The notes under the pieces were generated by a model. That model saw only the letters and a program-made list of their open reading frames with translations. It had not been told where the DNA came from and searched no databases. A program made the position numbers and the translations under genes. A stretch of 5,715 nucleotides of DNA from Desulfovibrio sp. (GTDB lineage: Bacteria; Desulfobacterota; Desulfovibrionia; Desulfovibrionales; Desulfovibrionaceae), in assembly GCA_031282465.1 (NCBI GenBank), contig JAITDR010000075.1:1-5715 (forward strand), read 5' to 3'. Shown piece by piece: positions 1-5,715 of this stretch (the first letter of the stretch is position 1; every line of letters starts with the position of its first letter).

Positions 1-528
1 TTGCTGAAGCGGCGTTGCGGCAACATGTTCATTCCTGATTACCACCTGTACGGCATGAAAGACGGCTTTGAACCGTTCATATCCGACGGCTGGGACATTT
101 GTCTGCGCATGAAGGCCGCAGATGAGGAAGCGTTGGAGGCCGAAGCGGCCGGTCGTGATATTGCGTTCCGCTATGCTCTGACGCGGCGGCATCCCTTGTG
201 GGCGGGCGGGCGCGCCCGGTTGATCGCCGACTTGGAAAAAGCGGGCAAAGGCAAGGAAGCCGTGCCGCTTTGTCATGAACTGTTTTATATTCGAATGTCG
301 ACCGAGTGCTGCAGGGAAGCAATGCTTTTCATGGCCAAGCACGGGGAAGGGGCGTTTGAATACTATAAACTCCGGTATGCGATGTTTTCAAAATTGATGA
401 GCGACCGGGCGACGGCCCGAAAATACCTGCAGCGGGCAGAACGCTGTGACACCCTTCTGCGTAAACTCTACGAAGAAAAAATACGTGAACTGTCCGATAA
501 GCGCCTCTTCCGGGACAGGCGAGGGTAA
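1..528 (+). CDS. Unrecognised helical protein, possibly 5'-truncated, coupled to glmU
   Basis: I do not recognise this protein. The frame is open from the first base of the window to a TAA stop at 526-528, giving 175 residues if the TTG at position 1 is the start. That TTG sits exactly at the window edge and nothing upstream is visible, so it may be an internal codon of a longer gene; in-frame ATGs at 25 and 55 lack a clear Shine-Dalgarno sequence. There is no signal peptide or membrane segment. The first 35 residues are rich in aromatics and glycine. Residues 38-165 look almost wholly alpha-helical, with a helical-repeat feel around 65-125, and the C-terminal 45 residues are highly charged (Lys, Arg, Glu), possibly coiled coil. 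Cysteines are at 6, 34, 91, 103, 104 and 149. Only two bases separate its stop from the glmU start, and the glmU ribosome binding site lies in its last codons, so the two are probably co-translated. Base composition is lower than in glmU (about 51% GC counted over 241-480). The coding call is supported by the tight junction; function is unknown. Confidence 0.7.
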   Translation: MLKRRCGNMFIPDYHLYGMKDGFEPFISDGWDICLRMKAADEEALEAEAAGRDIAFRYALTRRHPLWAGGRARLIADLEKAGKGKEAVPLCHELFYIRMSTECCREAMLFMAKHGEGAFEYYKLRYAMFSKLMSDRATARKYLQRAERCDTLLRKLYEEKIRELSDKRLFRDRRG

Positions 529-530
529 TC

Positions 531-1922
531 ATGGAATACGGCGACGGATTGAGCGCGGTCGTTTTCGCGGCCGGCAAAGGCACCAGGATGCATTCTCCCC
601 TGCCGAAGGTGTTGCAGCCCCTGCTTGGCGAACCCATGCTGCGTTATGTGCTGTCCGCCCTCGACCCTTTGTGTCCCGGTCGGGTCCACACCCTGATCGG
701 GCATCGGGCCGACCTGGTGCGCAAGGCCTTTCCGGAACGGGAAGGGCTGTTCATCGTCCAGAAGGAGCAACTCGGCACCGGGCACGCGCTGGCGACGGCC
801 TGGGAAGCCCTGCGCGGCAATCCCCCCGCATATCTGACGGTCGTCAACGGCGACACGCCCCTGCTGGAAGAGAGCGTCGCGGCCGCGTTCGTCGAAGAAA
901 GCATCCGGGAGCGGCGGGACCTGTCCTTCATCAGCCTGACTCTGCCGGATACGGGAGCCTTCGGCCTGGTGCTGCGGCAGGACGGACGAGTCACGGGCAT
1001 CGTCGAGGCCGGCGACTTCAATGAAGCCGTTCACGGCCCGAAAAGCGGAGAAATAAACGCCGGCATCTACTGTTTCCGCACGGAAGCGATTGTGCCGCTC
1101 CTGCCCCTGCTCGACAGCGACAACCTCCAAGGGGAAGTGTACATAACGGACCTGATTGCCCTTGCCGCCGCGCGCGGCCTGTCCGTGGAAGGCTGCAACT
1201 TCGGCGACGACCCGCGTCTGACGGGCGTGAATACCCCTGCGGAGTTGTCGAAGGCCGAGGAATACCTGCGCGCGCGGATTGTGGAACGGCATCTGGAGCG
1301 CGGCGTGCTGATCCGCGCCCCGCAGGGCGTACGCATCGGCCCCGACGTGCGCATTGAACCCGGCGCGGACATTACCGGCCCCTGCGAAATCTACGGCCGC
1401 AGCAGCGTCGGCGCGGGCGCGCGCATCGCCTCGCACTGCCGCCTGCAGGATGCCGTACTGGAGCAGGACGCGGACATGCGCTCCTTTTGCCATGCGGAAC
1501 AGGCCGTGATCGGCCGGGGCTGCATCGTCGGTCCTTACGCGCGCCTGCGTCCGGGCTCCGTGCTGGAAGAGGAGGCGCACGTCGGCAACTTCGTGGAACT
1601 GAAAAAGGCCCGGCTGGGCAAAGGCGCCAAGGCCAACCACCTCAGCTACCTGGGTGACGCCGAAGTGGGCGAAAAGGCCAATATCGGGGCCGGCACCATC
1701 ACCTGCAACTACGACGGCGTGAACAAACACCGGACGCGCATAGGCGCGGGCGCGTTCATCGGCTCGAACGCCGCTCTGGTCGCGCCGGTGGACATAGGGG
1801 ACGGCGCGCTGGTCGGGGCCGGGTCGGTCATCACCAAAAATGTGCCGGCGGACAGCCTGGGCGTCGGCCGCGCTCCGCAACGCAGCCTGCCCCTGCCTTT
1901 GCTCGGCGCTAAAAAACATTGA
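531..1922 (+). CDS. glmU: Bifunctional N-acetylglucosamine-1-phosphate uridyltransferase / glucosamine-1-phosphate acetyltransferase GlmU
   Basis: This cytoplasmic enzyme makes UDP-N-acetylglucosamine in two steps: the C-terminal domain acetylates glucosamine-1-phosphate with acetyl-CoA, and the N-terminal domain transfers UMP from UTP. The product feeds peptidoglycan and lipopolysaccharide synthesis. At 463 residues it is full length (E. coli 456). The N-terminal nucleotidyltransferase domain (about 1-240) shows AAGKGTRM at 13-20, EQLGTGHA at 79-86, the NGD motif with D108, E159, N176 and N234. By alignment from memory, D108 and N234 match the metal-binding Asp105 and Asn227 of E. coli. The C-terminal left-handed beta-helix (about 260-450) shows hexapeptide repeats, RLRPGS, and the block around H370, with R340, K358, Y373 and H370 matching the E. 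coli acetyltransferase residues R333, K351, Y366 and H363. The ATG at 531 is chosen because GAGGG at 521-525 lies five bases upstream and the conserved motif follows at the usual distance. It overlaps no neighbour and sits two bases after the preceding stop. GC is high (about 72% over 1261-1440). No key residue is missing. Confidence 0.98.
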   Translation: MEYGDGLSAVVFAAGKGTRMHSPLPKVLQPLLGEPMLRYVLSALDPLCPGRVHTLIGHRADLVRKAFPEREGLFIVQKEQLGTGHALATAWEALRGNPPAYLTVVNGDTPLLEESVAAAFVEESIRERRDLSFISLTLPDTGAFGLVLRQDGRVTGIVEAGDFNEAVHGPKSGEINAGIYCFRTEAIVPLLPLLDSDNLQGEVYITDLIALAAARGLSVEGCNFGDDPRLTGVNTPAELSKAEEYLRARIVERHLERGVLIRAPQGVRIGPDVRIEPGADITGPCEIYGRSSVGAGARIASHCRLQDAVLEQDADMRSFCHAEQAVIGRGCIVGPYARLRPGSVLEEEAHVGNFVELKKARLGKGAKANHLSYLGDAEVGEKANIGAGTITCNYDGVNKHRTRIGAGAFIGSNAALVAPVDIGDGALVGAGSVITKNVPADSLGVGRAPQRSLPLPLLGAKKH

Positions 1923-1933
1923 GAGAACCGGAT

Positions 1934-1982
1934 GCGCAGGCCGGGCGCGCAGGCCGGCGGTTGCCGGAATTCGATGCAGGCC
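1934..1982. repeat. Three short GCAGGCC repeats just after glmU
   Basis: An 11-bp unit, GCGCAGGCCGG, occurs at 1934-1944 and again at 1947-1957, a period of 13 bases. The core GCAGGCC appears a third time at 1976-1982, 27 bases after the second copy. The repeats begin 12 bases after the glmU stop. They could be chance in GC-rich DNA, a remnant of local duplication, or binding sites for a regulator of the downstream nrdJ gene. No function is claimed. Confidence 0.45.
1954..1967 (+). terminator. Small hairpin after glmU, weak terminator candidate
   Basis: CCGGC (1954-1958) pairs with GCCGG (1963-1967) around the four-base loop GGTT. It lies 32 bases after the glmU stop. The stem is short and is followed by AATTCG rather than a run of T, so it is not a standard intrinsic terminator. 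It may instead slow polymerase or protect the 3' end of the glmU message. Confidence 0.25.
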
Positions 1983-1992
1983 TTGAGGGAAG

Positions 1993-2021
1993 CGGATAAA
2001 GCGACACGTTGAAGGTATACT
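1993..2021 (+). promoter_or_regulatory. Weak promoter candidate for nrdJ
   Basis: TATACT at 2016-2021 matches the sigma-70 -10 consensus at five of six bases. At the standard 17-base spacing the -35 position (1993-1998, CGGATA) matches only three of six, and there is no extended -10 TG. If it is used, transcription would begin near 2028 and leave a leader of about 110 bases before nrdJ. The poor -35 would fit a promoter that needs an activator, but that is inference. TATTAT at 2102-2107 is an alternative -10 with no acceptable -35. Confidence 0.3.
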
Positions 2022-2033
2022 CCGTAAAAAGCG

Positions 2034-2098
2034 CCAGCCTCGGGCTGGATTTCCGGACGAAAAAAGAGTAGCAGTGAGGGTCGCGGGCCGATAGCCCG
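2034..2098 (+). promoter_or_regulatory. Structured leader upstream of nrdJ (two hairpins)
   Basis: Two perfect small stem-loops lie between the promoter candidate and nrdJ. The first pairs CCAGCC (2034-2039) with GGCTGG (2043-2048) around a three-base loop. The second pairs CGGGC (2084-2088) with GCCCG (2094-2098) around a five-base loop, extended by one G-T wobble at 2083/2099. Neither is followed by a T run. Between them lies an A-rich stretch (2058-2066). Class II reductase genes are sometimes under a cobalamin riboswitch, but I cannot find that element's conserved core here and the leader is too short for the full form. I also see no clear NrdR box. The hairpins are certain as sequence; their function is not. 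Confidence 0.35.
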
Positions 2099-2137
2099 TA
2101 CTATTATCAACACCCCAACATCACAGAAGAAAATCGT

Positions 2138-4381
2138 ATGTCCCCGCTGAAAAAGTCCGCCGTTCTGCCCCCGTTCGACGTCAATCCCAATGCCGTTGTT
2201 GTCCTTGAGAAACGCTATTTCAAGCGGGACCCCGACAGCGGGGCGGTCGAAAACGCCGAAGAAATGTTCCGGCGCGTTGCCTCCGCCGTGGCTTCGCAGG
2301 AGAGCGCCTACCGGAAGTCGCCTTGGAAAGCGCAAGACCTCGCCCGCGCCTTTTATGAACTGATGACGAGTTGGAAATTCCTGCCCAATTCGCCGACCCT
2401 GATGAACGCGGGCACGGGTCTGGGGCAGCTTTCGGCCTGTTTCGTGTTGCCGGTGGGGGACTCCATCGAGGAAATTTTCGATGCGGTCAAGCATGCGGCC
2501 ATGATCCACAAGTCGGGCGGCGGCACGGGGTTTTCCTTCTCCCGTCTGCGCCCCAAGGACAGCCGGGTCGGCTCTACGGGCGGCGTGGCCTCCGGTCCTC
2601 TGTCCTTTTTGCGCATCTTCAACACGGCCACCGAGCAAATCAAGCAGGGCGGCACCCGGCGCGGGGCCAACATGGGCATACTGCGCGTGGATCATCCCGA
2701 CATCATGGACTTCATCCGGGCCAAGGAGCGCGAGGGAGAATTCAACAATTTCAATCTGTCCGTAGCCCTGACGGAAGATTTCATGCGCTCCGTGGAAAAA
2801 GACGAAGAGTATCCGCTGATCGCACCGCACACGGGGGAAACGGCGGGGAGCCTGAACGCGCGGGAAACCTTCGAGGTTTTGGTGCAGAAAGCGTGGGAAA
2901 GCGGCGACCCCGGCATCGTGTTCTTAGACCGCATCAACCGCGACAACCCGACCCCGGAGCAGGGGGCCATAGAGTCCACCAACCCGTGCGGCGAGCAACC
3001 GCTGTTGCCGTATGAGGCGTGCAATCTCGGTTCCGTGAACCTCGCGCGCTTTTTCCAGCGCGACGCGGAGGGCGGCGGAAGCGTCGACTGGGAGGATTTG
3101 AGCCGGGTCATTCACCTGTCGGTGCGTTTTCTGGACAACGTCATCGACGCATCCTGCTTCCCTCTGCCGCAGATTACCGAGAAGGTGCGGATGAACCGCA
3201 AGATCGGTCTCGGCGTGATGGGCTGGGCGGACCTGCTCTTTCAACTCGGCGTTCCTTACAACAGCGGTGAAGCTCTTGCCCTGGCGGACAAGGTGATGTC
3301 CTTCGTGCAGAGTGAAGCCAGGGCGGCTTCAAAAATTCTGGCCGAGGAACGCGGGGCCTTTCCTGCCTACGCGCAGTCCGTTTTCGCGGCCCGCGAGCAG
3401 GGGCCGTTCCGCAACGCTACGACGACGACCATTGCGCCCACAGGTACCTTGTCCATTCTGGCCGGATGTTCTTCGGGCATCGAGCCCCTGTTTGCCCTGT
3501 GTTTTTCCCGCAACGTCATGGACGGCGAGAGGCTGGTCGAGGTCAATGCCTGTTTCGAGCAGGCCATGAAGGACGCGGGCTGCCACAGCAAACAGCTTAT
3601 GGACGCCGTGGCGGCCAAGGGCGGCATCGCCTCTCTGGACTATCTGCCGGAGCACCTGCGCAGGATCTTTGTGACGGCAATGGACATAGAGCCGGAATGG
3701 CACCTGCGGCAGCAGGCTGTTTTCCAGCAGCATACGGACAATGCCGTCTCCAAGACCGTGAACCTGCCCAACTCGGCGAGCGTGGACGACATACGCCGCA
3801 TCTATTGCATGGCGTATGAAATGGGCTGCAAGGGAGTGACGGTGTACCGCGACGGCTGCAAGAGCAGCCAGGTTCTGTACGCCGGCGGGAGCAACCCCGC
3901 AGCCGCGGCCAAGGAAGAGCGCACGGTGCGCGGGCGGCCGGATCTGGTCTACGGGTTCACACAGAAAGTACGCACAGGCCACGGCATCATGTATGTCACC
4001 ATCAACGAGGTGGACGGCAAACCATTCGAGGCCTTTGTAACCATAGGCAAATCCGGGCGTTCGACCACGGCCAAGGCGGAGGCCGTGGGGCGTCTGGTTT
4101 CGCTGGCACTGCGTTCCGGCATAGCGGTTGAGGAAATCGTCAGACAAATCAAAGGGATCAGCGGCGAAGTGCAGGTTTTTCAGCCGGGCAAGCACGGGCA
4201 GGTGCAGTCCATACCGGACGGCGTGGCCTGGGTGCTTGAAAACCGGTACCTGAAATCCAAGCGTCCGCTGCACGGCGAGAACGGCCTCGGCGCGCAGCAT
4301 TGCCCGGACTGCGACGAAATCATGATTTTTCAGGAAGGTTGCCTTATCTGCCCGGCCTGCGCCTACACCCGTTGCGGATAA
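2138..4381 (+). CDS. nrdJ: Adenosylcobalamin-dependent (class II) ribonucleoside reductase NrdJ
   Basis: The enzyme reduces ribonucleotides to deoxyribonucleotides in the cytoplasm, using adenosylcobalamin to create a thiyl radical, so it works with or without oxygen. The 747-residue protein has the class II order. C101 (in SACF) and C295 (in YEACN) fit the redox-active cysteine pair. N282, C284 and E286 in NPCGE form the radical site; the 11-residue gap between C284 and C295 matches, from memory, C322 to C333 in the Thermotoga enzyme. GGTRRGANMG (171-180), PTGTLSILAG (434-443) and HTDNAVSKTVNLP (532-544) are conserved barrel motifs. A TSCPD domain covers roughly 605-700. The tail carries C722, C725, C735, C738, C741 and C746, fitting the family's thiol-relay or zinc-binding tail. 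I see no N-terminal ATP cone and no intein. The ATG at 2138 has only a weak purine-rich site (AGAAGA, 2125-2130), but an in-frame TGA at 2075-2077 and the lack of another ATG between support it. The gene stands alone, with gaps of 215 and 174 bases on either side. No separate nrdAB or nrdD is visible in the window. Confidence 0.96.
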   Translation: MSPLKKSAVLPPFDVNPNAVVVLEKRYFKRDPDSGAVENAEEMFRRVASAVASQESAYRKSPWKAQDLARAFYELMTSWKFLPNSPTLMNAGTGLGQLSACFVLPVGDSIEEIFDAVKHAAMIHKSGGGTGFSFSRLRPKDSRVGSTGGVASGPLSFLRIFNTATEQIKQGGTRRGANMGILRVDHPDIMDFIRAKEREGEFNNFNLSVALTEDFMRSVEKDEEYPLIAPHTGETAGSLNARETFEVLVQKAWESGDPGIVFLDRINRDNPTPEQGAIESTNPCGEQPLLPYEACNLGSVNLARFFQRDAEGGGSVDWEDLSRVIHLSVRFLDNVIDASCFPLPQITEKVRMNRKIGLGVMGWADLLFQLGVPYNSGEALALADKVMSFVQSEARAASKILAEERGAFPAYAQSVFAAREQGPFRNATTTTIAPTGTLSILAGCSSGIEPLFALCFSRNVMDGERLVEVNACFEQAMKDAGCHSKQLMDAVAAKGGIASLDYLPEHLRRIFVTAMDIEPEWHLRQQAVFQQHTDNAVSKTVNLPNSASVDDIRRIYCMAYEMGCKGVTVYRDGCKSSQVLYAGGSNPAAAAKEERTVRGRPDLVYGFTQKVRTGHGIMYVTINEVDGKPFEAFVTIGKSGRSTTAKAEAVGRLVSLALRSGIAVEEIVRQIKGISGEVQVFQPGKHGQVQSIPDGVAWVLENRYLKSKRPLHGENGLGAQHCPDCDEIMIFQEGCLICPACAYTRCG

Positions 4382-4387
4382 ACCCGG

Positions 4388-4415
4388 CCGGAGATCTTCG
4401 GCACCGAAGCTCCGG
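4388..4415 (+). terminator. Stem-loop just after nrdJ, probable transcript end
   Basis: CCGGAG (4388-4393) pairs with CTCCGG (4410-4415), and inside it CTTCG (4396-4400) pairs with CGAAG (4405-4409) around the loop GCAC. Only two bases (4394-4395) bulge on the left arm, giving 11 base pairs. It starts six bases after the nrdJ stop. No T run follows (GGTCCTGC), so it is either a U-less terminator, a Rho-assisted end or a 3'-end-protecting structure. Confidence 0.5.
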
Positions 4416-4430
4416 GGTCCTGCAGCCCGG

Positions 4431-4480
4431 CCTCGACAGAGCGAGGGGCGCCTGCCGCCGCGGACATTGCGGCCCGCCCC
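4431..4480 (+). other. Two overlapping stem-loops downstream of nrdJ
   Basis: CCTCG (4431-4435) pairs with CGAGG (4442-4446) around a six-base loop. GGGGCG (4445-4450) pairs with CGCCCC (4475-4480), with an inner stem of GCCGC (4454-4458) and GCGGC (4469-4473). The two structures share bases 4445-4446, so they can form together only if one loses its outer pair. Both lie upstream of the GH57 promoter candidate, so in RNA they would belong to the nrdJ 3' region. They may add to termination, or be incidental in GC-rich DNA. Confidence 0.35.
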
Positions 4481-4492
4481 GGACGCGCGACC

Positions 4493-4521
4493 TTGACCCC
4501 GCACGCAGGCGCCGCTATGTT
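4493..4521 (+). promoter_or_regulatory. Sigma-70-like promoter of the GH57 gene
   Basis: TTGACC (4493-4498) matches the -35 consensus at five of six bases, and TATGTT (4516-4521) matches the -10 at four of six, with the ideal 17-base spacer. Transcription would start near 4528, about 28 bases before the GH57 ATG. This is the best promoter in the window and suggests the GH57 gene is transcribed independently of nrdJ. Confidence 0.6.
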
Positions 4522-4543
4522 GGGCGGCGTCGGACACCCAACA
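4518..4543. promoter_or_regulatory. Perfect 7-bp inverted repeat over the GH57 -10 region, operator candidate
   Basis: TGTTGGG (4518-4524) and CCCAACA (4537-4543) are exact reverse complements separated by 12 bases. The left arm overlaps the -10 box and the right arm touches the Shine-Dalgarno sequence AAGGA (4544-4548), which sits seven bases before the ATG. If transcription starts near 4528 the left arm is not in the RNA, so the repeat would act as a DNA site for a dimeric repressor rather than as an RNA hairpin. The regulator is unknown. Confidence 0.4.
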
Positions 4544-4555
4544 AAGGACGGCGAT

Positions 4556-5715
4556 ATGCGCGCAGCCCTCTGCATTCACGGCCATTTTTACCAACCGCCG
4601 CGTGAAGATCCCTGGCTCGGCGCCGTCCTCACCGAAGGCGGCGCTTCCCCCATGAACAACTGGAACGAGCGCATCCTGCGCCAAAGCTACGCGCCCATTG
4701 CCTGGGCGCGCAGGGTGGACGCCTCCGACCGCATCACCGATATCGTCAACTGCTATGAATGGATGAATTTCAACGCCGGCCCGACGCTCCTGCGCTGGAT
4801 GCGCGACGCCTCACCCGAAACGCTGCGCCGCATGCGGGAAGCCGACGCGCGCAGCTTGGCGCGCTGGGGACGCGGCAACGCCGTCGCCCAGGTCTACCAC
4901 CACATCATCATGCCTCTGGCCACGGACGAGGAACGCGCTCTGGAGACGCGCTGGGCCGTCGACGACTTCATCTTCCATTTCGGACGCGCCCCGGAAGGCA
5001 TGTGGCTGCCGGAATGCGCCGTCGATCTGCCTTCCCTGGACTGCCTGGCCGCCGCGGGCATCAGCTATGTCATCCTGGCCCCCGGACAGGCCAAAGCCCT
5101 TGTCCGGAACGGCAAGGCCGTGCCGGTCGACGAAAGTTCCCTGAACATCGGCGAACCCTACTTTGTGAAACTGCCCTCCGGCAAGTCCATGACCGTTGTG
5201 TTTTACAACGGTTCGCTTTCGCGCCGCATAGCCTTTGACGGTCTGGCCCGCGACGGGGAATTTTTCTGGAAATGCATAGTCCGCGAAGCCGAAGCCTTGA
5301 TCCGCCGGGGCGGGGACATGCCCCTGCTGACCCTGGCTACGGACGGTGAGACCTACGGCCATCACTTCGTTTTCGGGGAGATGGCCTTGGCCTATGTGCT
5401 GGCCCAGGGCTATGCCGGGCGCGACGGCATCCGCCTGACCAACCTCGCCGCCTGGCTTGCCTCGACCAGTCCCGTGCGCGAAGTGCTGCTGCATGATCCC
5501 TCGGCATGGAGCTGCGCGCACGGCGTCGAACGCTGGCGGAGCGACTGCGGATGCCGGGACGGGGGACACGAGGGCTGGAATCAGGCGTGGCGCGGTCCCC
5601 TGCGGGAGGCGCTGAACATCATGCGCGCCGCCGTAAGCAGGCATTTTCACGCCGCCGGTCGGGATTGCTTCGTCGACCCTGCCGAAGCCTTGGCAGCCTA
5701 CGGCACCGTCCTTGC
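4556..5715 (+). CDS. Glycoside hydrolase family 57 protein with DUF3536-like region (3' end beyond window)
   Basis: The frame stays open from the ATG at 4556 to the window edge, giving 386 residues without a stop, so the gene is cut by the window. GH57 enzymes are mainly alpha-amylases, 4-alpha-glucanotransferases and branching enzymes acting on alpha-glucans with retention. The conserved regions appear in order: HGHFYQPPRE at 8-17, a GNAVAQVYHH segment at 107-116, GMWLPECA at 148-155, whose E153 fits the catalytic nucleophile, and TDGETYGHH at 262-270, whose D263 fits the acid/base. Both catalytic residues are therefore present. From about 310 the sequence resembles DUF3536, with C320, H322, C331, C333 and the GWNQAWRGPL stretch at 340-349. 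There is no signal peptide, so a cytoplasmic role on glycogen or a similar glucan is likely. The start is supported by AAGGA at 4544-4548, seven bases upstream, and by the family motif beginning at residue 8. It has its own promoter candidate. Exact substrate and reaction cannot be told from sequence. Confidence 0.92.
   Translation, partial: MRAALCIHGHFYQPPREDPWLGAVLTEGGASPMNNWNERILRQSYAPIAWARRVDASDRITDIVNCYEWMNFNAGPTLLRWMRDASPETLRRMREADARSLARWGRGNAVAQVYHHIIMPLATDEERALETRWAVDDFIFHFGRAPEGMWLPECAVDLPSLDCLAAAGISYVILAPGQAKALVRNGKAVPVDESSLNIGEPYFVKLPSGKSMTVVFYNGSLSRRIAFDGLARDGEFFWKCIVREAEALIRRGGDMPLLTLATDGETYGHHFVFGEMALAYVLAQGYAGRDGIRLTNLAAWLASTSPVREVLLHDPSAWSCAHGVERWRSDCGCRDGGHEGWNQAWRGPLREALNIMRAAVSRHFHAAGRDCFVDPAEALAAYGTVL

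Noticed and set aside
468..1919. A 483-codon open frame on the minus strand covering all of glmU
   Set aside because: It is a shadow of the GC-rich glmU codons: it has no family-like motifs, no promoter or ribosome binding site that I can see, and the plus-strand product is unmistakable.
2009..2021. TTGAAG next to TATACT read as a -35/-10 pair
   Set aside because: The two boxes are only one base apart, far from the required spacing.
1923..2137. Cobalamin riboswitch upstream of nrdJ
   Set aside because: Fragments such as GAGGGAAG and GCAGTG invite the idea, but the conserved core and B12 box are not present in order, and the gap is barely long enough for the whole element.
1709..2830. A 373-codon minus-strand frame spanning the glmU-nrdJ gap
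   Set aside because: It crosses two well-supported plus-strand genes and shows no recognisable domain; long antisense frames are expected at this GC content.
2138..4381. Intein or frameshift within nrdJ, as seen in some class II reductases
   Set aside because: The frame is continuous, the length is normal for the family, and the conserved motifs follow one another at ordinary distances.
3329..4684. A 451-codon minus-strand frame across the end of nrdJ and the following gap
   Set aside because: Its composition is that of a reverse-complement shadow, and it runs through the nrdJ TSCPD region, the stem-loops and the start of the GH57 gene.
4811..5650. A 279-codon minus-strand frame and the plus-strand frame at 4759-5238
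   Set aside because: Both lie inside the GH57 reading frame, which carries clear catalytic motifs across the same bases.

Overview
The window reads as a stretch of chromosome from a GC-rich, Gram-negative bacterium. The layout, the sequence style of GlmU and the B12-dependent ribonucleotide reductase suggest a member of the Desulfovibrio-like deltaproteobacteria (Desulfovibrionales). That placement rests on remembered family resemblance, not on a search. All four genes are on the + strand. Coding density is high, and I see no mobile element, CRISPR array, tRNA or rRNA.

Region by region: (1) Positions 1-528 hold an unrecognised, mostly helical protein of at least 175 residues whose 5' end lies at or beyond the window edge. 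Its stop codon is two bases from the next start, and its last codons contain the ribosome binding site of the next gene. (2) Positions 531-1922 hold glmU, the bifunctional enzyme that makes UDP-N-acetylglucosamine for peptidoglycan and lipopolysaccharide. (3) The gap at 1923-2137 begins with short GCAGGCC repeats and a small hairpin, then carries a weak promoter candidate and a leader with two perfect small hairpins. (4) Positions 2138-4381 hold nrdJ, a class II (adenosylcobalamin-dependent) ribonucleotide reductase with a TSCPD domain and a six-cysteine tail. (5) The gap at 4382-4555 holds a cluster of stem-loops (probable end of the nrdJ transcript), then a good sigma-70-like promoter whose -10 box lies in one arm of a perfect 7-bp inverted repeat ending at the Shine-Dalgarno sequence. 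(6) From 4556 to the window end, and beyond it, runs a glycoside hydrolase family 57 protein with what looks like the start of a DUF3536 region.

The genes do not form one pathway. The first two look like a translationally coupled pair, while nrdJ and the GH57 gene each look like separate transcription units. GlmU supplies cell-envelope precursors, NrdJ supplies deoxynucleotides without needing oxygen, and the GH57 protein probably acts on an alpha-glucan such as glycogen. I found no convincing new system. The most interesting items are the palindrome over the GH57 promoter, the structured leader of nrdJ, and the unrecognised gene coupled to glmU.
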